A stretch of DNA of 64,000 bases. Origin: Thiomicrorhabdus sediminis. GTDB taxonomy: Bacteria > Pseudomonadota > Gammaproteobacteria > Thiomicrospirales > Thiomicrospiraceae. The notes under the pieces are model-generated. The model was not told the origin of the DNA, did not search any database, and worked only from the letters and a program-made list of their open reading frames with translations. Position numbers and translations under genes: made by a program. Location: NCBI RefSeq assembly GCF_005885815.1, contig NZ_CP040602.1, positions 635,630 through 699,629 of the forward strand, given 5' to 3'. Shown here one piece after another: positions 9,254 through 16,725 of the stretch (positions within the stretch are counted from its first letter, which is position 1; each line of letters starts with the position of its first letter).

Positions 9254-10102
9254 ATGAACGGTGCTGCAATGAATATGAGCGCATGGCAGAAATTTCAAAA
9301 TCGTTTTAAGGCGATTCGTGACAATAAGGTCTTTGAACTGTTTGTTATCGGTGTGATTATTTTTTCATCGTTGATGATTGGTGTTCGTACCTATCCTTTA
9401 CCGAGTATGGCGGAAACCATTTTGTGGGGGCTGGATTATGCCGTTACTTTGTTTTTCGTGATTGAAATCAGTATTCGTATGGCCGCTGAGGAGCGGTTGC
9501 GTGACTTCTTTAAAAAGGGTTGGAATATCTTTGACTTTGTCATAGTCGTGGTCAGCTTGATTCCGTTGGATGATTCCGAATATGCATTGATTGCGCGTAT
9601 GCTGCGTCTATTCAGGGTAATGCGTTTGATTTCATTTATTCCAGAACTGCGCGTTTTGGTGAGTGCTTTAATCACTTCCTTACCGCGTATGGGATATGTG
9701 GCCTTGTTGATGTTTATTATTTTCTATCTGTATGCGGTGATCGGCAATCTGATGTTCTCCACGATCAATCCAGTTCTATGGGGCGATTTGGGCATTTCTT
9801 TATTGACCCTGTTCCGTGTAGCGACGTTTGAGGACTGGACCGATGTGATGTATGAAACCATGACGGTCTATAAGTTAAGTTGGATGTATTTCATCTCGTT
9901 TATCTTTTTCTCGGCATTCGTTTTCTTGAATATGATGATCGGTATTGTGGTCGATGTGCTGGATGAAGAGCATAAAAAAATGGAGCTGGAAAAAACCGGC
10001 GAACAACAGCAGGAACAGCAAGCATTTGAAGCCGATTTAAAAGCTCAGGTCGATGAGCTTAACCGTAAACTCGATCTGCTTTTGGTGAATCAAAAACCGT
10101 AG
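9254..10102 (+). CDS. Voltage-gated cation channel, NaChBac-like
   Basis: A one-domain six-helix channel subunit expected to form tetramers in the inner membrane. S1-S4 span about residues 28-135, and S4 carries spaced arginines (RMLRLFRVMRLISF, about 115-128). S5 is about 146-168, the pore loop holds filter residues TFEDW at 191-195, and S6 is about 210-236. The C-terminal tail (about 238-278) is Glu/Gln-rich and heptad-like, as in NaChBac-type channels that assemble by a C-terminal coiled coil. The filter is more acidic than the TLESW type of sodium-selective members, so ion preference is uncertain. GAGGGCAG precedes the ATG. It is a monocistronic unit with its own terminator. Confidence 0.88.
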   Translation: MNGAAMNMSAWQKFQNRFKAIRDNKVFELFVIGVIIFSSLMIGVRTYPLPSMAETILWGLDYAVTLFFVIEISIRMAAEERLRDFFKKGWNIFDFVIVVVSLIPLDDSEYALIARMLRLFRVMRLISFIPELRVLVSALITSLPRMGYVALLMFIIFYLYAVIGNLMFSTINPVLWGDLGISLLTLFRVATFEDWTDVMYETMTVYKLSWMYFISFIFFSAFVFLNMMIGIVVDVLDEEHKKMELEKTGEQQQEQQAFEADLKAQVDELNRKLDLLLVNQKP

Positions 10103-10130
10103 TGTGAAAGCCTGTCAATCGACAAATAAA

Positions 10131-10161
10131 AAGCCCGTTATGAAAGTTTCATAACGGGCTT
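10131..10161. terminator. Bidirectional terminator between ion channel and VIT gene
   Basis: A near-perfect 15-bp stem (AAGCCCGTTATGAAA at 10131-10145 and its complement at 10147-10161) is followed by a T run on the plus strand and by TTTTT on the minus strand. It lies between two convergent genes and can end both transcripts. Confidence 0.9.
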
Positions 10162-10184
10162 TTTTATTAATCAATGGTTAAGAT

Positions 10185-10919
10185 TCAACCGGCAACGCCA
10201 AATATCATACCGACCCAAGTCGTGACTGCCATGGCAATACTTCCCCAGATCACCATGCGTATACCGCCTTTGAGTTTATTGGCGCCACCAATCCAGGCGG
10301 CAATCGCACCGAGTATTCCCAATAAAATCAGTGATGAAATAGCGGTTGTCCAACCGAGATTCTCATAAGGGAAAAACACCACCACCAATACAGGGACGAT
10401 ACCGCCGCCGATAAACGAGCACGCCGATGCGAATGCGGCTTGTAGCGGATTGGCGCTGTGAATTTCGGAAAGCCCCAATTCATCACGCATATGGGCATCC
10501 AAGGCATCATGTTCCATCAGTTCATGGGCTACTTGAAAGGCGGTTTGTTCACTAACGCCGCGCGCCATGTAGATTCCGGCCAGTTCGGCTTTTTCCTCTT
10601 CCCAGTTGTCTGCCAAAGCTTGGCGTTCAATCGCCAAGTCGGCTTTTTCGGTATCGGACTGGGAACTTACCGATACATATTCTCCGGCGGCCATTGATAA
10701 GGCGCCGGCGGCTAGGGCGGCGATGGCCACTAAGAGAATATAGTCACGTTCGGCACCGGCGGCATAGACACCGACAATCAAACTGACAACAGAAATAATC
10801 CCGTCATTCGCACCCAGTACCGCGGCTCTTAGCCAGCCCATACGGTGACTGAAATGCTGTTCTTCAATATGCTGATCAATTAAATCAATATCCCAACTTT
10901 CAGTTTGACTATCGTTCAT
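10185..10919 (-). CDS. VIT1/CCC1-family iron or manganese transporter
   Basis: A membrane protein of the vacuolar-iron-transporter family, which moves Fe2+ or Mn2+ out of the cytosol. The N-terminus carries the conserved RAAVLGANDGIISV signature of the first helix (about residues 31-44). A second helix region ends in AAGALSMAAGEYVSV. A cytoplasmic acidic helical segment (about 95-155, with EEEKAEL and MEHDALDAHM) corresponds to the family's metal-binding domain. Three hydrophobic helices follow to the C-terminus. The length of 244 aa is normal. Substrate is not decided by sequence. It is monocistronic and convergent with the ion-channel gene. Confidence 0.88.
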   Translation of the reverse strand: MNDSQTESWDIDLIDQHIEEQHFSHRMGWLRAAVLGANDGIISVVSLIVGVYAAGAERDYILLVAIAALAAGALSMAAGEYVSVSSQSDTEKADLAIERQALADNWEEEKAELAGIYMARGVSEQTAFQVAHELMEHDALDAHMRDELGLSEIHSANPLQAAFASACSFIGGGIVPVLVVVFFPYENLGWTTAISSLILLGILGAIAAWIGGANKLKGGIRMVIWGSIAMAVTTWVGMIFGVAG

Positions 10920-10959
10920 CTACAGCTCCTTCATTTGGCGTTATCGGTTTGCTACAGGA

Positions 10960-11472
10960 TTACCACACCAGTAACTTATAACCTTCTTCCTGCAACTCCA
11001 TCAATGCTGCCGCGCCGACCTCGGCGTACTCGGCAAAAGGTCTCATATCTGCATGGTTCCAATGGATGGTATTCATAGTATTACCACAGGCGATCCAACG
11101 AACCTTATAGTCTTTGGCAAAGCTGGCAACACGCTCATAAGTCAGCGGTTCGACTTCGCGTTTGGGTTCATTGGCAAGTACATGCAGTCCTGGGCCAATC
11201 GCTACTACGGCGATATCGACATTGTCGCCATAACGTTTAATCATGGCTTGAATCGAATTGAGGATGGCTGTTTGATATCCCGGATCGGACTTGTTGAACA
11301 TATAAACCGCCTTGTGTTCGGCCGGGTCGCCAGGAAAGCGATCCGATGGCGGGTCTTGCAACTCTGGTACCGGTTTTAATTGAAATCCGCTAGTGCTGTT
11401 TTCGGCGCTACAGGCGGTTTGCGAAAAGCCGATTAAGCTAAAACTCAATAGTATCGATAAAATTGCACGCAT
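10960..11472 (-). CDS. Exported DsrE-family protein
   Basis: A 170-aa protein with a Sec signal peptide (about residues 1-22, ending near ACSA) followed by a DsrE/DsrF-like fold. The conserved family segment IACGNTMNT (about 130-138) places a Cys where sulfur-transfer relatives carry their active cysteine. Cytoplasmic DsrE proteins take part in sulfur relay; exported members like this are common in sulfur oxidisers but uncharacterised. The QTAC motif near the signal end is a poor lipobox, so lipidation is unlikely. It is 40 bp upstream of the VIT gene's start on the same strand and could be cotranscribed with it. Confidence 0.78.
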   Translation of the reverse strand: MRAILSILLSFSLIGFSQTACSAENSTSGFQLKPVPELQDPPSDRFPGDPAEHKAVYMFNKSDPGYQTAILNSIQAMIKRYGDNVDIAVVAIGPGLHVLANEPKREVEPLTYERVASFAKDYKVRWIACGNTMNTIHWNHADMRPFAEYAEVGAAALMELQEEGYKLLVW

Positions 11473-11653
11473 GTGAGAGGTTCCTTTGTCTTAGTGTTTT
11501 TTGCGGAAAATTTAGAGTTAAGCGCTGTGAATCACACCGCGGTGACTATGTTTTCATTGTATGACGAGTCTATAATAATAGCGATGCTAATTCTTACAAA
11601 TTGGCTTATAGCAGTGGATTAGCCGATTTTATTAGAGTTTTAAGGGAAAGCAA

Positions 11654-11959
11654 ATGTTGCAAACACAGATAGAACAGATAATAACAGACCGGTTCCAAAT
11701 TGCGTTTATGCAGCTTGATAATGAAAGTCATATGCATTCCGGCCCGGCGAGCGAATCGCATTTTAAATTGACATTGGTCAGTGAGGATTTTATCGGTCAG
11801 AATAAGGTAAAGCGTCATCAGGCGGTTTATAAGGCTTTAGTGGAGTTGATGCCTCAGTTTCATGCCTTGGCTTTGCATACCTATACGCCGCAAGAGTGGC
11901 AGGAAAAGGGGGGGCATATTCCACTGTCACCAAAGTGCGCAGGTGGTTCCAAGCGCTGA
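11654..11959 (+). CDS. bolA: BolA-family protein
   Basis: A small stress- and iron-linked regulator that usually works with monothiol glutaredoxins sharing a [2Fe-2S] cluster. It has the compact BolA fold, with SHMHSGPASESHFKLTLVS near residues 25-43 (conserved histidines) and the signature helix KVKRHQAVYKAL. The length of 101 aa is typical. An AAGGGAAAG stretch precedes the ATG. Its stop directly abuts the stop of the convergent gene at 11960, so no terminator separates them. Confidence 0.92.
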   Translation: MLQTQIEQIITDRFQIAFMQLDNESHMHSGPASESHFKLTLVSEDFIGQNKVKRHQAVYKALVELMPQFHALALHTYTPQEWQEKGGHIPLSPKCAGGSKR

Positions 11960-12538
11960 TCAGGACTGCGCTTGTTCCAAATCCCCATCCTCTTCGTAGT
12001 CCGGATTCAGGTGAGGGTAGGTCAAGTGCCAGATATGAGTGAACTTCTCTTCATTAAGACGTTTTTGCAGCAATAGAATCGCTTGAATGTACTGTTCGAT
12101 ATAGAGATATTTGCGTTTACGCACCGACTGACATAAATGGCGGTATTTTTGCGGTAGAAAGTGGCGAAAATGGTAGAGAAGGCCAAATTCCCCTTCAATT
12201 TCACCGATACGCCGCATGACTTCTTCTCTGGCGGCGAGTCGATAATTATTTTCCTGACCGTCATACATGCGGCCAATCCAATAAAGGATAGCGGCGGTCG
12301 ATAAAAAAGCGATAATCGGACTATCAAACACAAAGCCGCCAATCAATGTCGCCGAAACCAATACAATCGCGCTGACCGGAACCGTCAACACCGAAATCCA
12401 AATATGATCCCCTTTAAGGTCATGAGCGATTTCGCGCATATTGAACTGATGCACATCGATCGAATGGAGGCGTCTCAGCATCTCTTCCGCAGTCGGTATA
12501 TTCGGATCAATTTGTTCTTCGTAAAGCTGATTATCCAT
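11960..12538 (-). CDS. Uncharacterised protein with two membrane spans
   Basis: I do not recognise this 192-aa protein. It has an acidic N-terminus, two adjacent hydrophobic segments at about residues 48-68 and 72-90, and a long basic, helical cytoplasmic tail (KYRHLCQSVRKRKYLYIEQY) ending in an acidic stretch. The ATG at 12538 was preferred to a TTG four codons upstream. No catalytic motif is visible. It is 24 bp downstream of apaH on the same strand and may be the last gene of the lptD-surA-pdxA-rsmA-apaH run. Its stop codon touches that of bolA. Confidence 0.65.
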   Translation of the reverse strand: MDNQLYEEQIDPNIPTAEEMLRRLHSIDVHQFNMREIAHDLKGDHIWISVLTVPVSAIVLVSATLIGGFVFDSPIIAFLSTAAILYWIGRMYDGQENNYRLAAREEVMRRIGEIEGEFGLLYHFRHFLPQKYRHLCQSVRKRKYLYIEQYIQAILLLQKRLNEEKFTHIWHLTYPHLNPDYEEDGDLEQAQS

Positions 12539-12562
12539 AGTCTTTATCAATTAGCTGTTGGT

Positions 12563-13417
12563 TTAAGCATTGGCTTTGGGTTTGCATTGCTGATTACAAT
12601 CAACAGTATATCGCCGTTTCTCTTCCAATGCATAGGCTGTCAATTTTCCGCCCCATAAGCAACCTGTATCGGTGGCATGAACCTGATAAGCATCAACTGC
12701 ACCAAGAGTCGACCAGTGGCCAAAAAATATCTCATAATCTTTATTGCGTCGATTATCGAAGACAAACCAAGGCTGATATTTCTCGTTACTGTCATTGGAG
12801 GCTTCAGGAGCCATTTTACGCTTGAATTCGAGTTTGCCGGAGGCATCACAATAACGCATACGAGCAAATGCATTAACGATATAGCGTAATCGATCCCAGC
12901 CTTGTAGACCATCGTGCCATTTTTTCGGTTCCGAGCCAAACATATGCTGACAAAGAAATTCCTGCCAATCATTGGCAGCAAGGTGCTGTTCGACTTCGGC
13001 GGCGTAGTTGAGCGCTTCTTCAATGCTCCATTGTGGCGGGATGCCGGCATGAACCATTACCGCGTGATAAAGCGGATGCTTTACCATTAGCGGTTGCAGG
13101 CGGAGCCAATCCATCAGCTCGTCGACATCATCGGCTTGCAGAATTTCGCTCAGGGTATCGGATTTGGAGACGAATTTATCCAAGCCGGCGTAGGCGGCAA
13201 GCAGATGGAAATCATGATTACCGAGCACCATGCTTGCCTGTTGGTTTTCACAGGCCTGTTTGACAAATCTCAAGCATTGCAAGGATTCCGGACCACGGTT
13301 GACAATGTCGCCGACAAACCATAGATAGTCTTGTCCGGGCTGATAGTCGACTTGTTTGAGCAGCTTTTTCAACGGTTGGTAACAGCCTTGCAAATCGCCA
13401 ATCACATAAGTCGTCAT
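12563..13417 (-). CDS. apaH: Symmetrical bis(5'-nucleosyl)-tetraphosphatase ApaH
   Basis: Hydrolyses Ap4A to two ADP, controlling this alarmone-like nucleotide. The metallophosphatase motifs are present in order: GDLQGCY (about residues 7-13), GDIVNRGPES (about 36-45) and GNHDFH (about 66-71), with C-terminal metal ligands in FGHWS. The length of 284 aa is typical. It is 14 bp downstream of rsmA; the rsmA-apaH pair with pdxA, surA and lptD upstream is a classic gammaproteobacterial operon. Confidence 0.95.
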   Translation of the reverse strand: MTTYVIGDLQGCYQPLKKLLKQVDYQPGQDYLWFVGDIVNRGPESLQCLRFVKQACENQQASMVLGNHDFHLLAAYAGLDKFVSKSDTLSEILQADDVDELMDWLRLQPLMVKHPLYHAVMVHAGIPPQWSIEEALNYAAEVEQHLAANDWQEFLCQHMFGSEPKKWHDGLQGWDRLRYIVNAFARMRYCDASGKLEFKRKMAPEASNDSNEKYQPWFVFDNRRNKDYEIFFGHWSTLGAVDAYQVHATDTGCLWGGKLTAYALEEKRRYTVDCNQQCKPKANA

Positions 13418-13431
13418 ATTCGAGCTGCTCC

Positions 13432-14256
13432 TTAGACTTGTGAGTTCAGTTGGTAATAAAGGTTGGCCAGTTTGACAAACTGCTCAACGCTAAGCGCTTC
13501 CGCTCGTGCACCGGGATCAACCTCACAGCGGACAATCTGCTCACTATCAAGCCATCCCTTGAGGTTATTGCGCAAAGTCTTACGTTTTTGGCTAAAGGCC
13601 TGCTTCACCAGCTCGGCAAATGCCTGTTCATTGTCGGCAATAAAAGGTTTTTGCTGATATGGCAGGAGACGGACAATCGCCGAATCCACTTTGGGTGGGG
13701 GAGTAAAGTTTTCCGGCCCAACGGTAAACAGGTACTCGCACTGGCAAGCGTATTGCATCATCACGCTTAAACGGCCATAGGTCTTGTTGCCAGGCGCGGC
13801 ACAAATACGGTCAACCACTTCTTTTTGTAGCATAAAGTGCATATCGGTAATGTGCTCACTGTAGTTCAATAGGTGAAACATCAGTGGGCTGGAAATATTG
13901 TAGGGCAGGTTGCCGACTACACGTAGCGGCTGTTGCGGCAAAAACTCCAACAGTTGACCGTAATCAAAGGTCAACGCATCGGTATGATGCAGATTGAAAG
14001 CCGGCTTGCTGGCAAAACGAATTTTCAATGGCGCAATCAGGTCATTATCGATCTCGATAATATCCATTCGTTTGACCACATTGATCAGCGGTTCGGTCAA
14101 AGCCGCTTCACCCGGACCGATTTCAACCATGTGGTCATCGGCTTTGGGGCGAATCGATGCGACTATCTGGTCGATAATACGACCGTTATTTAAGAAGTTT
14201 TGGCCGAACTGTTTCTTATGCTTGTGGCCGGATTTTTTGGGTTTGTTTTGAGCCAT
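13432..14256 (-). CDS. rsmA: 16S rRNA dimethyltransferase RsmA (KsgA)
   Basis: Dimethylates two adjacent adenosines near the 3' end of 16S rRNA during small-subunit maturation. The SAM-binding motif IGPGEAALTEPL lies at about residues 46-57. The NLPYNIS motif that holds the target adenine is at about 116-122, and the C-terminal helical domain is complete. The length of 274 aa is normal. A basic N-terminus (NKPKKSGHKHKKQFGQNFL) is usual for the family. pdxA ends 11 bp upstream. Confidence 0.96.
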   Translation of the reverse strand: MAQNKPKKSGHKHKKQFGQNFLNNGRIIDQIVASIRPKADDHMVEIGPGEAALTEPLINVVKRMDIIEIDNDLIAPLKIRFASKPAFNLHHTDALTFDYGQLLEFLPQQPLRVVGNLPYNISSPLMFHLLNYSEHITDMHFMLQKEVVDRICAAPGNKTYGRLSVMMQYACQCEYLFTVGPENFTPPPKVDSAIVRLLPYQQKPFIADNEQAFAELVKQAFSQKRKTLRNNLKGWLDSEQIVRCEVDPGARAEALSVEQFVKLANLYYQLNSQV

Positions 14257-14267
14257 GAGTTCGCCTG

Positions 14268-15290
14268 TTAGTCTGTGGTTGGGAGGTTTAGGCTGGGAAT
14301 CATTTCCAGTGCGACATCAATCGCATATAAAAAACTGCCGGTATCGGCTTGTCCGCTACCGGCCAGATCCAAGGCAGTACCATGATCCACCGAGGTGCGC
14401 ACAAAAGGCAGGCCTAGAGTGATATTGACCGCTTTACCAAAGCCCATGTGTTTTAAGACCGGTAAGCCCTGATCATGGTACATCGCCAAGACCGCATCGG
14501 CTTGCTGCATATATTTCGGGGTAAATAGCGTGTCTGCCGGTAAAGGGCCTTGTAAAGACATCTTACCGTTAAGTTTAGCCAATGTCGGTTCGATCACTTC
14601 GATTTCTTCACGCCCCATATGACCGTTTTCTCCAGCATGTGGGTTTAATCCGGTGACCAGAATGTTCGGGTTTTCAATGCCGAATTGCTGTTTCAACGAT
14701 TGATGGGTGATATTCAACACATCGGTTAACAGTTTTTCGGTAATCGTTTTAGGGACATCTACCAGAGGAAGATGGGTGGTCGCCAAAGCCACGCGCAAGC
14801 CTGGAGTGGCAAGCATCATTACCACTTGATCGGTATTACTGTCTTCCGCCAATAGTTCGGTATGTCCGGTGAACGGCAGTCCGGCCTGATTGATGACACC
14901 CTTGTGTACCGGGCCTGTGACCATGGCGGCGAATTCGTTGTGCATACAGCCTTGAATCGCACGTTTCAGCATTTTGATGACATAATCCGCATTGGCGGGG
15001 TTCAGCTGTCCGGCCACAACCGGCTCGGCGGTGGCGATATCAAGCAGGAGCATTTCGCCGGCAACGCTGGCTTTTGCCGTTTTATCGGCTTGATAAGCAT
15101 TGATGGTTAAGGGTAAACCAAGCATTTTGGCGCGCTGCTCAATCAGCTTTTTATCACCAATTACCACCAATTCCACCGGCCAATTCTGCTGCGCCAGTTG
15201 AATCACCAAGTCCGGGCCTATGCCGGCCGGCTCACCTGAGGTGATCACTAAGCGGGTGGTTGGATTGCTGTTTTGTTCTGTTGTGTTCAT
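14268..15290 (-). CDS. pdxA: 4-hydroxythreonine-4-phosphate dehydrogenase PdxA
   Basis: NAD-dependent enzyme of de novo pyridoxal 5'-phosphate synthesis. The N-terminal [12 protein letters not shown] motif is diagnostic. Metal-binding histidines are visible in [21 protein letters not shown] and [13 protein letters not shown]. The open frame extends upstream to 15368, but the start was placed at 15290 (protein beginning MNTTEQ), which gives a 340-aa protein of normal family length. It lies 112 bp downstream of surA. Confidence 0.94.
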   Translation of the reverse strand: MNTTEQNSNPTTRLVITSGEPAGIGPDLVIQLAQQNWPVELVVIGDKKLIEQRAKMLGLPLTINAYQADKTAKASVAGEMLLLDIATAEPVVAGQLNPANADYVIKMLKRAIQGCMHNEFAAMVTGPVHKGVINQAGLPFTGHTELLAEDSNTDQVVMMLATPGLRVALATTHLPLVDVPKTITEKLLTDVLNITHQSLKQQFGIENPNILVTGLNPHAGENGHMGREEIEVIEPTLAKLNGKMSLQGPLPADTLFTPKYMQQADAVLAMYHDQGLPVLKHMGFGKAVNITLGLPFVRTSVDHGTALDLAGSGQADTGSFLYAIDVALEMIPSLNLPTTD

Positions 15291-15402
15291 TTTGCGGTCT
15301 AAATAATTGTTTGCGATAGCTCGCGATTGATAAATGCTGTCTATTTTAAAACAAAAAGCGGCACTCAAGGTGCCGCTTAGTGGTTAAGACTAAATTAGCT
15401 GG

Positions 15403-16725
15403 TTATTTGATTTGTACATAAGCTTCGTCACGCAAACGTCTTAGCCATAGATCAAACATCTCATTCGCTTTACGGCTACGAATCGCTTGGATCGCTTCTT
15501 TACGTTCCTGATCGGAAGCATCGGTGGTTTTACGCACATCATCCAGATAAAGAATCATCCAGCCTTGATCGGTCGCCAAAGGCGGCAGGGCGTTTTTCGC
15601 ACCCATCTTGGCAACATCGTTTTGGATGACCGGTGGAATTCTGTCCAAAGTACGCCAGCCCAAATCGCTTTCGGCATTCACTTCTTTGGGAATATCTGGG
15701 TAACGTTCAAACAGTTTTTGAAAATCTTGAATGCTGTCCATCGACTGAGTGATATCCAAAAGTTGCTGAGGTGTGTTCATGCGATCCACCTTGTCACTCA
15801 AGACAATAAAGCGATACAGATGATATTGGACCTGTTCGTTACCGGCACCAGAGCTTTGCTTATCCATCAGCTTGATTAGGTGAAAGCCACTCGGGCTTTC
15901 AATAATGGCACTGCTTTGACCTACCGATAGATCGACAATCGCATCGGCAAAGAAGGTCGGCACCTCTTGCTCGTTCATCCAGCCTAGATCACCACCTTGA
16001 AGCGCCCGGGCACCATCAGAATGGCGCACCGCCAATTGATTGAAGTCCTCGCCGTTTTCAATACGCTGTTTCAATTGCTTAGCTGTGTTTAGCGCTTGTT
16101 CGCGTTGCTGTGCCGTTGCCGACTCGGGCAGCGCGATTAGGATGTGACCCAAACGGATTTGCGTGTTGTTATTGGCCAATTTTTGGCGTTTAAGGTAGTT
16201 TTGAATCTCGTTTTCGGTGACTTGAGCTTGGCTTAAAATCTCACGTTCACGTAGCTTTTGAATCAGAATTTGTTTTTCGATACGCTCTCTGGCTTTTTCA
16301 AAACCGTTTGCCATCTCGATATTCAAGCGGTTTCTTAGCTCATACAGGCTTAACTTGTTCTCTTGCGCGATGGCTTGCAGCTGATTATTGATTTCATCGT
16401 CACTGACGTGAATACCGATCATTTTCGCGCGCTGTTCCTGCAAGATTTCGAAAATCAGGCTGTCCAGTACCTGACTTCGCAAAGCGGCGGTGTCTGAGAT
16501 GGGAATATTCTGCGCTTTTAAGCTTTGCGCCTGTTCAAACATTTTGCTGTCGAGCTGACTTTTTAAAATGATTTGGTCATTGACCACGGCCACCACCTTA
16601 TCGAGAAGCTGTTCGGCAGATGCTGTCGGGCTGGCGACAATGGTGGCAAAGGAGGCGCTCAGCGCCAACATTTGTAAAGTCTTTTTCAGTGAGTTTTGAA
16701 TCAGTTTTGTCATGCGCAAGGCCAT
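15403..16725 (-). CDS. surA: Periplasmic chaperone and peptidyl-prolyl isomerase SurA
   Basis: Escorts unfolded outer-membrane proteins across the periplasm. A signal peptide (about residues 1-37, ending ASA) is followed by the N-terminal chaperone domain and two parvulin domains. The first parvulin domain (about 185-290, IRLGHILIAL to SGFHLIKLMD) is well conserved; the second (about 295-400) is more divergent. The length of 440 aa is normal. The start codon overlaps the lptD stop (TAATG), supporting translational coupling with lptD, one of SurA's main clients. A second ATG four codons in is also possible. Confidence 0.95.
   Translation of the reverse strand: MALRMTKLIQNSLKKTLQMLALSASFATIVASPTASAEQLLDKVVAVVNDQIILKSQLDSKMFEQAQSLKAQNIPISDTAALRSQVLDSLIFEILQEQRAKMIGIHVSDDEINNQLQAIAQENKLSLYELRNRLNIEMANGFEKARERIEKQILIQKLREREILSQAQVTENEIQNYLKRQKLANNNTQIRLGHILIALPESATAQQREQALNTAKQLKQRIENGEDFNQLAVRHSDGARALQGGDLGWMNEQEVPTFFADAIVDLSVGQSSAIIESPSGFHLIKLMDKQSSGAGNEQVQYHLYRFIVLSDKVDRMNTPQQLLDITQSMDSIQDFQKLFERYPDIPKEVNAESDLGWRTLDRIPPVIQNDVAKMGAKNALPPLATDQGWMILYLDDVRKTTDASDQERKEAIQAIRSRKANEMFDLWLRRLRDEAYVQIK

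Noticed and set aside
10960-11472. Lipoprotein call for the DsrE-like protein
   Set aside because: QTAC is a poor lipobox; ordinary signal peptidase cleavage near ACSA is more likely.
12640-13050. 136-codon minus-strand frame inside apaH
   Set aside because: The true ApaH frame has all catalytic motifs; this is a shadow frame.
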